DNA of 64,000 nucleotides. It comes from Paralithodes platypus (taxonomy: Eukaryota > Arthropoda > Malacostraca > Decapoda > Lithodidae). Of the stretch, positions 10,123-20,112 are shown one piece after another. Every line of letters starts with the position of its first letter. The stretch's first letter is position 1. The position numbers and the translations under genes are program-made. Below the pieces are notes generated by a model that was not told the DNA's origin, ran no database searches, and saw nothing but the letters and a program-made list of their open reading frames with translations. The stretch covers positions 704,912 to 768,911 of the forward strand of contig CM064503.1 of the NCBI GenBank assembly GCA_032716605.1, in the 5' to 3' direction.

Positions 10123-10955
10123 CAGTGGACTCTCGTTATCCGCGCTCCAAGTATCCGCGATCCTTGCTATTCGCGGACACCCCTAAATATCCCATTACTC
10201 GTCATCCGCGCAGAAAAACGGCAAAATACCAGCTATTCACGGATTTGAATCGGGCGGGTCGGTGCGCATCCCGAGTCTTGCTTTGGTCGGCCATCTTAAA
10301 TTCTTGCGTGACGTCAACACAGCGTCCCAGCTGAGGCAGTAGCTCACAGCCCAGTGTTGGAAAAGTCGAAAACCACCTGTTTACAAGCTTTTTTCTGCAC
10401 GAACCTCTTATCTCCCGCATTTATTAGGGCCTTTAGAGCATTCAGTGATAGGGACAGACGGCCTGATGGTAATCATGATGGAAATAAATGCCCCGGACCA
10501 TCAAAACAGAGAGCAAGCGTACCGACGCTGTCAGACGAAAGCGGACAAATTATGCCGATGCGTAAGGCTAGCCTAGGCCTAATGACTGATTACAAATAAA
10601 GTTTGTGTGGTAAGTTATCTCCTCATAATATGTATTTATAAGTATTCTCAAATAATATGTATTTATTGGATATATTTGGGGGGAAATGGGTACTTTATGG
10701 GTGACTGGACGAATGTGGAATAAAGTGTGGTACCGGTACCGTCACTGACGGTACCACACTTTGTTCCACATTCTTCCAGGTCCGTCACCGTATCTGTTTA
10801 ATAATTTGGTCCATATTATTGTCATAAAGTAGGTCAAAATAATGGTTTGAGGGTCCAAGATAGCCAAGTCAGGTACGACTTAAGCCTATTTCCCATTGAA
10901 ACCTATGTTAAACACTGCCCACGTATCCGCGAAATCCGCAAAAGCCTTTATACCA
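10123..10955 (+). mobile_element. TA-2, Tigger/pogo-like non-autonomous element
   Basis: It begins with CAGTGGACTCTCGTTATCCG after a TA and ends near CACTGCCCACGTATCCGCG. Ends of the form CAGTxxxCCTCxxxxTxCGCG are typical of Tigger/pogo-type transposons. An inverted copy starts at 62862 and runs off the window end, with REP-K inserted in it. No transposase motif is visible in the interior. An internal palindrome occupies 10715-10785. Confidence 0.7.
10715..10785. repeat. Long palindrome inside TA-2
   Basis: GAATGTGGAATAAAGTGTGG at the left is mirrored by CCACACTTTGTTCCACATTC at the right, around GTACCGGTACCGTCACTGAC. The arms are about 27 bp with very few mismatches. The same palindrome, equally well preserved, is in the other copy at about 63080-63150. 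Confidence 0.85.
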
Positions 10956-11458
10956 TTGTTAATAATTATTTCAGTGACATTGCATTTTACAATATAATTA
11001 TAGCCTATGCAGGTTGGCGATTATTTGTCCATGTTTACATCAACCCATGCGCCCCACCTTTAAAACGTCATTTTCAGAGTAAAACGTAATTTAGGCCTAC
11101 AGACTAGGCTAAAAAAAAAAAAATAATAATTTGCCTTGGGATACAGGATGGGATGAAAGGGGTCTTGCCCCCCCCCCCCCCCACTTATTGTAATCAGTAT
11201 CAAGGCTATTTTGCCAGTAAGGGGCTAAATAAGAGTATTACCACCATCAATAGGGAGAATTAGGCCTAGGCCTATAGTATTTTTTTTGGTCAATATTTAC
11301 GAGTCGCACCACAGATGGGATCTCATTTCTAATGGTAGTTTTGGGTTCCTATCATTCTATGCTTCATTTCTAGGCCTATATACTTTTTATCCACGGGAAA
11401 ATATTTTATTTTCTTGGCTTAGGGTAATTTTTTTTTTAGCATTAGGCCTAGGCTAGGC

Positions 11459-11543
11459 CTAACCTAACCAAAAAACCTAACCTAACCTAATAGCCCCCAA
11501 ATACATTTAGGTTAGGTTAGGTTAGGTTTTTTGGTTAGGTTAA
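11459..11543. repeat. TTAGG-type pentamer fold-back
   Basis: CCTAA pentamers, an A6 run and more CCTAA pentamers are followed by a short spacer and the reverse arrangement (TTAGG repeats, T6, GGTTAGGTTA). TTAGG is the usual arthropod telomere unit. This is a short interstitial block in inverted form, with one extra pentamer in the right arm, not a telomere. Confidence 0.85.
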
Positions 11544-11980
11544 CACTTCCAGCCTGGGTGTCCTGATAATAGGCAGTAAGCTTTCAAGCCTATTCAGCTT
11601 GGTCTGAACGCCGTGCGTCCGACGCATTTAAACAAAGACGATCGTTGCGTCACCGCACCTCCGAAAACAAGGAGATGTCGGATCAATGTTATTGTTGTGA
11701 CGTAAGACGAAATTAGTGTCTGAAAAGCTCCGACATTGTCAACATCGCGGAAAAATTTGCTGCACTGAAATCGTCATCACAACTGAACCAGTTGACTTAC
11801 AGAGCTCTACTCAACGCCAGTCTACAGATTGAAAACCGCACTACGTTTATAGATGCATGGGAAATTTCTAGCAGTTAAACAAAATAAAAATACAGTAGCC
11901 TAGGCCTAGACGTTTTTCGGCCAGATCGCCCGGATACGACCTCCGTCCTTTGGAGGACCAGCCCGGGCCACGAGGGTTAG
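11540..11980 (+). mobile_element. PB-M family copy 2
   Basis: Starts TTAACACTTCCAGCC and ends CGAGGGTTAG, where the right TTAA has mutated. The interior matches 60119-60607 in the same orientation, for example CTGAACCAGTTGACTTACAG and GCCTAGGCCTAGACGTTTTT. No transposase frame remains. Confidence 0.75.
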
Positions 11981-11992
11981 GCCTAATGCTAC

Positions 11993-12043
<51 letters not shown>

Positions 12044-12189
12044 GTGGATAAAAAGTAGGCCTATAGGGCCTAGCCTAGCCTATAGCAATGAAGCATAGAA
12101 TGATAGGAACCCAAAACTACCATTAGCCTAGAAATGAGATCCCAGCTGTGGTGCGACTCGTAAATATTGATATTTTTTTTTTTAGTGCT

Positions 12190-12670
12190 TTAACCCTCCA
12201 GCCCCGGCTATGTATTCCATATACTGTATATTCCCCAAAACCCGGGTTTTTTGGCCGAAAAACGTCTACGCCTAGGCTACCGTATCTTTGTTATTTTCAC
12301 TACTTCCGCATTCCCGCGCATCCCCAAGCGTAGATGTGTTTCGTACCTGTAGAATGGCATTAAGTAGAGCTCTCTAAGTCAACTGGTTCAGTTGTGATGA
12401 CGATTTCATTGGAGATAACTTTGTGGCAAAAACAGCCACTTTACACTACTTTTCGCTACTTAACAATAACATACAGGCACACACGAACAAGCGACGCACT
12501 CCTTCTTGGTTGGAGATGCGCGGCGTCGGTCCAGACGGTTTTTGTTTACATGCGTCGGACGGACGCCTCGCACACCAAGCTTAGCCTACAGGCTTTCAAA
12601 CTGCTGGAGCCCCAGAGCCCTACCGGGTAGCGTGGGGGGTATTTGTTATGGGTGCCTTATAGCCCTACCG
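12190..12670 (-). mobile_element. PB-M family copy 3 (inverted)
   Basis: TTAACCCTCCAGCCCCGG opens the copy, and the body (CTCTAAGTCAACTGGTTCAG, CATGCGTCGGACGGACG) matches the family in reverse relative to copy 2. The far end is eroded and has no TTAA; CCCTACCGGG repeats occur near 12620 and 12664. From 12671 to 14640 I see no gene; the DNA is rich in AGGCCTAGGCCT palindromes and short homopolymers. Confidence 0.65.
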
Positions 12671-14649
12671 GGCAGTGTGCCAAAATTCACCCATTTTCTT
12701 CGTGATCCCGAACCTAACATCTGAAAAAATATTGATACTGAAATTGGCTGTGACGCCTGTGACTGTCCCAGGGCGGCCGGGAGCCCCGCTAAACCTGCTA
12801 TGTTAACCCCCCCCCCCCGCCAAAATACGCGATATTTTTTCGTATGTATCAATTTTTAGGGGTCTCTAATTTCTCAAAAATAGTGAATGAATATCAATTT
12901 TATGTGCTTGACAAAGAGCGCATGACCTTGAGGCATAAGGTAAGCTATAAATTAGTACGATTTTATGATGAATTATTGTTTTTTCAGGGGTATATATGTG
13001 GTTGGATTAATGGAAAACAACGAAACAATATTAGCTATGTTTTCCATTGTGGTGTTTCCGAGAATGATCCAATGATGACGTCAAATTAGCTTGCCGCCAA
13101 TCAAGTGTGGAACACTTGGAAATGTGTTTAGCTGTTATTTACCGATATATTTGTGGAAAATAGAGTGAATTAAGGGGCTGGAATATAACATTGACTTCAT
13201 GTGAATTGCGAGTGCCCTACACATTCTAAAATTGTGCATATTAATCTTGGGGAACTCATTATATATAAGGTATAAGTTCAAGGTGATACTTTGGATAAAC
13301 CTGACTTCTAGCAAGCACCAAACAGCGATTTTGTAAGTAGCCAAGCATATTATTTATTTCAGATCAGCCTAGGCCTAGTGTTGTATAGGCCTAGGCCTAC
13401 TTGTATTAGCCTAGGCCTATGATGATAATGATGATTTGAAGCAGAAATGAGTAGCCTAGGCTGAGGCTAGGCGTATTAGGCTTAGGATAACCCATTATCC
13501 AACAATCTTAGGACTGCCTCCACTAGTGGGGCTATGTATAATGTATTGATAGGCTAATGAAGATCAAGGAAGATTTGAGGTTAAAGACAGTATAAAATAA
13601 GGTTAACTAGGCAGCTGGGAATCTGGTTCTGGTAGGCTAAGACTCAGAGCCCCCACCTCTTAACCCGGGAACGGCGAAGGTCCTCTATTAGGGTAATTAT
13701 TATTTTATAAGATGACCTTTTTTTCTAATTATTAAAAACTTACTCTATGGTGTATTATATGATATATAGAAGCAATAGAACTGTTAAACTGACCTGGGAA
13801 GTGTATATTAAACTTAGCCTAGACCAACATTCCTGTATTTTTTTTTTTTTTTTTGTAAGGCTAGGCTAGGCAGCTAGGCTAACCTAGCCTAGGCTACTCT
13901 TGAGTTTTGGAACACAATAGGCCTAGGCCTATTTTAGATGTCTAACTTTTAAAATAATAATATAAAAATACGTAGCCTAGGATTAAAATTTTGTTATCAT
14001 TATACAGAAAGTTAATTTGTGTTATCACTCAAAAAAACAGCGTCGTTTGACACCCTGCCTAGGCCTAGCCTATGACAATAACAGTTTGCCGTCATGCCGT
14101 GGGATTATAGGGGATAATAGGGGCCGCCTATAGGATTTATTAAGGAGCCCTCACCACCGCCTTGCCCCTCCCCAGGGCTTGTTGCAATTCTCATCTAGCC
14201 TACTGCCTAGTTCCTCAACGATCAACCTATTATTGTATCCCACGAGTCAAAATAGATGCGAACATGCAAGTAGTGTAAACAAGGCACGGCCTGGCAGGCG
14301 ATAGCCTACGCCCGAATACTACATCCTTACCATTATTTTTTAGGTACGGTACCGGTATATAAGATGAAGCCTATGAAACGGTACGGATATAATCCTGTGT
14401 AGGGGGTGAACCTGTACATAGGCTAGCCTATATCTCAATAATTTGGTAATGTTACAAAAAAAAATACATTTTACATTCATAAATATTCCACTAATAGGCT
14501 ATACTAGTTATTTAAGGTTAGGTTAGGTTTTGGTTAGGATAGGCTAGGTCAAAGATATTGTTCAATGTTTCTTAGTAAATAGGCATCTGAAAAACAGTTC
14601 CCGCGGGCCGCTACACAGGATCTTATGAACGGTACGTAACAGACAGTCC

Positions 14650-15326
14650 TAACCTAACCTAACTTAGTGTCCAAAGTGAGGTCTGCTGCTAGCCTATGTT
14701 CTTATAACATTTTCTGCCAAAGTACCAGCACAATTTAATAAAGAGTGTACACTGTACCAGTACAGTACTGTACTGTATAGGCCTAGCCTAGGTTAAGCCT
14801 GCCAACCTGAGCAGGGTTCACTAGTCCGAGGTAACGTAACGTAACGTAACGTAACGTAACGTAACCTAACCTCGGACTAGTGGACCCTCGGACTAGAGGG
14901 ACTTCCCCTGCCAACCTACGGTGCATTTATAGAGTTTTCGGCCATGATTTGGGTAGACCTGTCACTGAAGAATACTTTCGCAGTCTTACCGTTTGTTTTT
15001 GTTTTCAAGGTATAGGCTATAGGCAGAATAGGCTACAGTAGGTATTACTGGTATCTTATTTTATTGTAGTTTATATTATGAGTGGAAGATTTGCAATAAC
15101 TTACCCTAACCAAAGTCCAAACTTAGTGTCCAAAGTGGGATCTGCACCCTGCCTCTATGTTCTCATTTTGTATACTGGTAACTTTTTAGCCAGATTACCG
15201 GTACAATTTAATAAGTGTACAGCCAGCAGCTAGGCCTACCGCCTACAGTGCATTTATAGATTTCCCGGAATCCCAGCCATGACTTGGGTATCACTAAAGA
15301 ATCTTTCTGCAGCCTTATGTACAATT

Positions 15327-15360
<34 letters not shown>

Positions 15361-15500
15361 CAAGGAATATAGTACAGTAGTTTATTGTTCAATTGTTTAT
15401 CATGTTATGAGTAGATAATTTGCATTACCTTACCCTAACCTAACTTTACTTAGTCTTAGTGTCCAAATGGGGGCTGCCACTATCCCCACAGTCCACACAC
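14650..15500. repeat. Degenerate tandem duplication, three partial units
   Basis: ACTTAGTGTCCAAAGTG-type openings recur at about 14664, 15121 and 15456. Each is followed by related blocks: a CTATGTTCT stretch, then CAATTTAATAA, GTGCATTTATAGA and a GAATCTTTCTGCAG-like segment. The units are roughly 340-460 bp and have diverged. The second unit carries a T run at about 15328-15360. Confidence 0.65.
14817..14886. repeat. Hairpin-flanked GTAAC pentamer array
   Basis: CACTAGTCCGAGGT and its exact reverse complement ACCTCGGACTAGTG bracket about seven GTAAC repeats; with one mismatch the arms extend to about 19 bp. The structure would form a stem with the pentamer array in the loop. Confidence 0.85.
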
Positions 15501-16154
15501 CCGCTAACTAACATATATAATTGGTATGTCTTGTCATTACTATAACCTGACTTCATGGGGGTAACGGAGACTTGATTGAATATTTTCGGAATTAGCCTAG
15601 CAGAATCTTGAGTCTTTTAAAGTTGTGAAAATTAAAGTAAGTTTCTATGTTCCTACTGATTGTACTTAACCCGAGATGGGAATAGCCTACCCAGGTATTT
15701 TTTACTCGGCCCAGGGAAAATAATACACAAACAAATGTTCTAATCAAAGTTTATTCTTGAAACTTGGTACCGGTATGTATTTTAACCAGTACCGGTACTC
15801 TATAGTAACTCATGTATCATGAAAGGATATAAATTAAGTATGTAATAGGCCTAGTTCTTGGAATGCAACAACAAATAGGTCCTATACATGAAATCTTTAT
15901 TGGACAAAAGTTACAAAACTAAAACGGACTGCTAAGAATAATTTAAAACCCTGTTTTCAATGCCTATATTAGTGGACCTGAAGTGAATCCCTTTGAGACT
16001 GAAGTACAGGCAGCCAGCTCCCCTAGTATCCTGATTAAACACCAGTAAACATACATAACATCCCTTTTACTTACAATATTATTAATTCCTTTTAATAAAT
16101 GTTGAGCATGTATTGTGCGTATATTTACCTTCACATCTCAAAATTTCTCCGGCG

Positions 16155-16212
16155 AATGGGGGGCTATGCCCCCCGGACCCCCTGTTATGTAGCGGGGGGC
16201 TGTGCCCCCCGC
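16155..16212. repeat. Two adjacent G6/C6 hairpins
   Basis: GGGGGGCTATGCCCCCC and CGGGGGGCTGTGCCCCCCG lie within 55 bp of each other, separated by GGACCCCCTGTTATGTAG. They are strong GC hairpins with similar loops, so one is probably a duplicate of the other. They may mark the end of an unrecognised mobile element. The regions 15501-16154 and 16213-16617 hold no gene I can recognise. Confidence 0.6.
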
Positions 16213-16617
16213 GGATGCCGAGCAAAGTTGATCCTTGTAAGCTTAGAAAAATTATCCAGAACTGGATATTTTCTGTTTTGGCACCCTGCTACCGGGTCTG
16301 AGGGGTTAGCCTAAATAGCCTAGGGCCTAGGCCTAGTGCACATATATAAAATGCATTTCCGGTGGTTGAAACAAATTTTAATCTTTGCAACATCTGTATT
16401 CTATATTAGCCATCAAATATTGAAAAACAAATAGTGGTAGTTTCGGTAATAGGCTAGGCCTAAGTACCGACATTATTTTCATAGGCTAGGCTTCCCAAAT
16501 CGAGTTGGAGGCACATGGGACATGCGGGATGCTGGGCAATGTGTCGAAATTGGGGTGCCTCCTACGTTCTGTAAGGAAGGAGGAATATACGTAGAAACCT
16601 AGGAACACCATATTTAC

Positions 16618-16785
16618 CTTTTCTAAGTCGTATATATGGTGATTTATACCAATTTCCTCCGGGGATTTTTCTTCGCCGGTGACAATTACAAACGTTGGAG
16701 GTCGCTTTGTCTTCGGATGTCGGATGTGAGCCTTGGTGAGGGATGTCGTCTCCAAGGGGCAGAACGCCTTAGCAACGGCAGCTCC
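16618..16785 (-). CDS. Exon-like segment, unknown protein
   Basis: On the minus strand an acceptor (AAATCTTCAG) opens 56 stop-free codons beginning GAAVAKAFCPLETTSLTKAH and including KTKRPPTFVIVTGEEKSPEE and GINHHIYDLEK. A GTAAAT donor (complement at 16612-16617) follows. The composition is that of an ordinary conserved protein, unlike the transposon frames around it. I do not recognise the family. The frame stays open past the donor to about 16490, so the exon could be longer. No partner exon was found. Confidence 0.45.
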
Positions 16786-16989
16786 CTGAAGATTTAAGTT
16801 TACTTGATATTTCCTAGTTCACATTCAATGGTTTTTATCTTTCTTAATTAGATGTCAAACTTTTAATTATTATTTCTCTCTTCTTCCACATCTTATTTAA
16901 AATCTCCCTTTTCTCTTCTAGATTTTCTTCTCTGAATAAATAATCTCCTATTATTCCCAGTTCATCTTCTTGGTACAAAATTTAATCTT

Positions 16990-17480
16990 TGTATCTGTTT
17001 AATCTGTTGTAGTTCGTTAGCTTTCATTCTTTCATTATTTATTGATGGGCACATGTTTCAGATCTTCATAATCATTGCCACATAGAGTGCATTCTACTTC
17101 TCCATTTGTGTCTTTTCCTATCGTTTAGTTGCAGAGTTCCACTCCTGGCCTTATACAGAGTATGATTGAAGATGGGCGGTTATCATAAATGTTTTCTTCT
17201 TTAATACTTTCTTTCCATCTTTTGTATATTACTAGGCTTGATTTACTATTTACTTCTTCTTTCCAATTTGCAGAATCCCACTTTCTTGTTTCTTCTTTTA
17301 TTTCTGTTTTCTTAATTCTTATGATATTTTCTCTTCTCATTCCCACAGTATTCATGTAAGTTTTTGTCACTTTCATCCATTTATTTCTATCATCCTCACA
17401 CAATTCCCTTACTATTTCTTTCAGCAGCTGGTTTTCTCCTTCATCGATACTTTTTAATATTGTATTGAGGAGGATTGAAG
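16990..17480 (-). pseudogene. LINE C-terminal fragment with zinc-knuckle
   Basis: Minus-strand frames include YKRWKESIKEENIYDN, then after a stop ECTLCGNDYEDLKHV. The CxxC...EDxxHxxxxC-like arrangement is the usual C-terminal knuckle of several LINE clades. Frame breaks show a relic. The family cannot be assigned because no RT is present. Confidence 0.6.
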
Positions 17481-17549
17481 GGGGTGGGCATAGCTCTCTC
17501 CCTATGTATCATCCTTCTCAACATCCAGAGGGGCTGTGCCGATATATAG

Positions 17550-18002
17550 GTGCAGAGGGGACCGGTAGTGTACCAGGTCAACACTAAGCAAGTATTGAGG
17601 GACCTCGTCACACAGAAAACACATACAAATGAAATTTCTGTCACCATTCCTGCCTGGTCAATTTCATACATCGGGAAGGCACCGCGTCTTGGCAAGTACT
17701 CTGGCACGACCTCGCTACAACACCTGCTGTGCTACACTCTAATTAGCTGCGGAGATGTAGAAACCAACCCAGGCCCTAGTTCAACACTGAAGAAACCTCA
17801 CCACCAAACAAGTAAGGCAGACACCGACATTTCAATAGCGCCTAGCAGTAAAATTCGTTACAACAAGCGGGCACCCCTCAAGCTCACACACACACACGGT
17901 CCACGGCCGCCGGGAAGCCACCTCCTCAGTGCCACCACCCTACCAACACAACACTATCCTCAACTCGACCCTCACTACCACAGATATCGACGACCCAAGT
18001 AG
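17550..18002 (+). CDS. L2A LINE 5' ORF with 2A-like peptide
   Basis: A 150-codon open frame directly after a TAG stop. It has no ATG before its key motif; the first codon is GTG, so the true start is lost or lies elsewhere. At residues 69-76 it encodes DVETNPGP, preceded by LLCYTLISCG: the consensus of 2A ribosome-skipping peptides, where the bond between the final Gly and Pro is not formed and translation continues. Such motifs are known near the N-terminus of some non-LTR retrotransposon proteins. The downstream part (SSTLKKPHHQTSKADTD) is basic and low in structure. The zinc-finger ORF, endonuclease and RT of the same LINE follow. Confidence 0.7.
   Translation: MQRGPVVYQVNTKQVLRDLVTQKTHTNEISVTIPAWSISYIGKAPRLGKYSGTTSLQHLLCYTLISCGDVETNPGPSSTLKKPHHQTSKADTDISIAPSSKIRYNKRAPLKLTHTHGPRPPGSHLLSATTLPTQHYPQLDPHYHRYRRPK
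17754..17777 (+). other. 2A-like ribosome-skipping site
   Basis: The codons spell D-V-E-T-N-P-G-P, matching the D-[VI]-E-x-N-P-G-P consensus completely. The predicted skip lies between Gly (17772-17774) and Pro (17775-17777). The hydrophobic run LLCYTLISCG before it is also typical of working 2A sequences. Confidence 0.85.
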
Positions 18003-18187
18003 CTCAACATGCAACCAGAACAACTAAAAAAGCAGCAACAACGGACAAGAACAAGGACATCAAACAACAAATACAGGTAGGGGTGGGAGGGGGGCAAGGG
18101 GGAGCCACAACCTGTCCCCATCTCACGCGCTCACACCCCAGCAGCCGCTCACGGCGCTCAGCTGATCACCACACCGCCAGACGTACG

Positions 18188-18640
18188 ATGAACAGTAACA
18201 GGAAAATATGTATAGTGTGCGATATTGGATTCAACAAAAGGAGTACAACTTCACAATGTAGTAGTTGTAATGAAACAGTACACGATCGATGTACTTACGT
18301 TACTAGCAGAAAAGAAGTGGAATGCGATAAATGTAGGGAAGTAGCTATTAAAGGTCCTAAAATCATTTGTGAAATATGTGAATCACTCATAACAAGAAAA
18401 CAAAGGATCCTAAACTGTGTTAAGTGTAAAACTGTAGCTCACATGAAGTGCATCTCTAAGAAGACCAACAGTGAAGAACGGGAATTCCTATGCAACATGT
18501 GTGCCTTGCATTCATTACCGAATATTAATGTAAATGAACCAATTAGTATTAACAACTCAGAATCCAGCCAGGACACATTCAAAATCAAAGATGAATACAG
18601 AGTGTTCACCAACAAAAGGGCTCCATCTTATCCACATTAA
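18188..18640 (+). CDS. L2A ORF1-like protein with two PHD-type zinc fingers
   Basis: An ATG at 18188 lies in an open frame of about 150 codons. The protein has two Cys/His clusters: CIVCDIGFNKRSTTSQCSSC with VHDRC and CDKC, then CEICESLITRKQRILNCVKC with AHMKC and CNMC. This C4-H-C3 spacing is PHD-like. PHD or esterase-type ORF1 domains occur in CR1/L2-related LINEs, where they are thought to bind RNA, DNA or chromatin. The frame ends just before the endonuclease, which lies in another frame; the two overlap or abut. Confidence 0.75.
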   Translation: MNSNRKICIVCDIGFNKRSTTSQCSSCNETVHDRCTYVTSRKEVECDKCREVAIKGPKIICEICESLITRKQRILNCVKCKTVAHMKCISKKTNSEEREFLCNMCALHSLPNINVNEPISINNSESSQDTFKIKDEYRVFTNKRAPSYPH

Positions 18641-19506
18641 CGCCAGATCAATGTACCATAAATTGTCAGAAATAAACTTGTTAGCTAATAAGACCAAATC
18701 TTCAATAATTGCAATCACAGAAACCTGGCTGGATTCAAGTATAAACGATGGTGAAATAAACATTCAAGGTTTCAATATGGTTAGGAATGATCGCAATAGG
18801 CATGGGGGAGGAGTATGTCTGTATGTATAAAACAACCTCACACACACAACTAGGGCCGACCTCCATGTAGAAAATCACGAAGCTCTGTGGATCGACCTAC
18901 ACCTGCCGAGGACAAGACCCATCACAATTGGGGTATGCTATAGGCCACCAGACGACACACAATTCTTGACCAAATTTGAACGAACTTTGTCATCGCTAGA
19001 CCCTCGGAATGAATCCATCATACTAGGGGATTTTTAACCTGTGTTACAAACAACGAAATAATAGGCTTGTACGAGAATATAGGCATATACTGACAATGCA
19101 CAATCACAAACAACTCATCACAACCCCCACAATATTAGACCACATAAACTGTAACAGAGAGGACAAAATATCCCAATCAGGGGTTATACAGACTGTGATA
19201 AGTGATCACTTCGTCACATATTGCACACGGAAAACCACAAAAATTACTCTAGAGAATCACAACGTTATCAAAACATGGTCACTCAGAAACTACAATAAAG
19301 AAACATTTCTGGACATTTTATGGAATACAGACTGGTCTCCAGTGTTTGGAAGTACAAACGTTAATGACGCATGGGTTGGCTTCAGAACCATCATCACAAA
19401 CATCCTAGACGAAATAGCTCCTCTGAAAGACATACGAATTAAAGCAAGGTCAGACCCATGGATCAACAATGATATACTACACCATCTGGAACACAGAGAC
19501 AATCTG
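18630..19506 (+). pseudogene. L2A APE-type endonuclease, interrupted
   Basis: Endonuclease signatures occur in order across two frames with stops: HINARSMYHKLSEIN, ITETWLDSSI (catalytic Glu), HGGGVCLYV then a stop, GVCYRPPDD, LGDF then a stop, DHIN and ISDHFVTYC (SDH motif). It would nick target DNA for insertion. The stops at about 18828 and 19035 show inactivation. The frame is cut at 19507 by a TTAA-flanked insertion. Confidence 0.85.
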
Positions 19507-20112
19507 TTAACCTAAGAAGTGCACATGGGGGTAATTAGAAACGTCCCCCTGTGCTGACGTATTTGATCTGTTTCCATCACTAAAATATTCATTTTACCAT
19601 AAATAGCATTAATACTTATCCATACGCGCCTATTATGGGTTGATTATAAAGGTATTAACCTGAAACAACAATAAAACGAGTGAAAACAGCGTTTGGATGG
19701 TCAAAATCGGAGATATAGGCCGCGAGTTATATAATGTATGGGTGAGGCAACCTGCTTTTCCGCCAATTTCCCCCAAGGCCACTGAGACACAGTCGATCGA
19801 TATTCTCTCTCTCTCTCTTGCACTCGTTTGCTAACACTGATGACAATGCCCTGCTTGCAACTCGCTAATGTTAGCACGAAAATATACCTCAGAATAAGGA
19901 AATAACAGGGAAAATAGGTGATAACTGAAAGAGGTGAGGAAAGTGGGGAAGTGGTAGAGGAGTGATATTTTGCATGGCCCAGGGGCCCAGTTTTTTTTTT
20001 TTTTTTTTTTTTTTTCGATGTTTAAAGTTGAATTTTTTTCTCTGACTCTTAAGAGTCTTCCCGCAGTCCGCCGGGGGAACTCTTAAGAGTCTCCCCGCAG
20101 TTCCCGGGTTAA
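19507..20112. mobile_element. TTAA-flanked insertion in L2A
   Basis: TTAA is present at both borders (19507-19510 and 20109-20112). Removing the insert plus one TTAA would rejoin the host LINE frame at the NLL/KKAS codons, so it is a precise piggyBac-like insertion. The ends read CCTAAGAAGTGCAC and, inward from the right, CCCGGGAACTGCGG, so inverted repeats are minimal. The interior has a T run (about 19991-20015) and two CTTAAGAGTCT blocks near the right end; no transposase. Confidence 0.75.

Larger units (their letters stand above)
11290..12173. repeat. Fold-back pair with ~110-130 bp inverted arms
   Basis: The left arm 11290-11398 (ATTTACGAGTCGCACCACAG, then GGTTCCTATCATTCTATGCT) recurs reversed at 12040-12173. 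The 640 bp between holds the TTAGG fold-back and a PB-M copy, ending in a 39-bp A run (about 12001-12039). It may be a fold-back transposon or an inverted duplication; no clear target duplication is visible. Confidence 0.75.

Noticed and set aside
10354..10599. 81-codon ORF as a transposase
   Set aside because: It is present in both TA-2 copies but shows no helix-turn-helix, DDE or zinc motif; most likely fortuitous.
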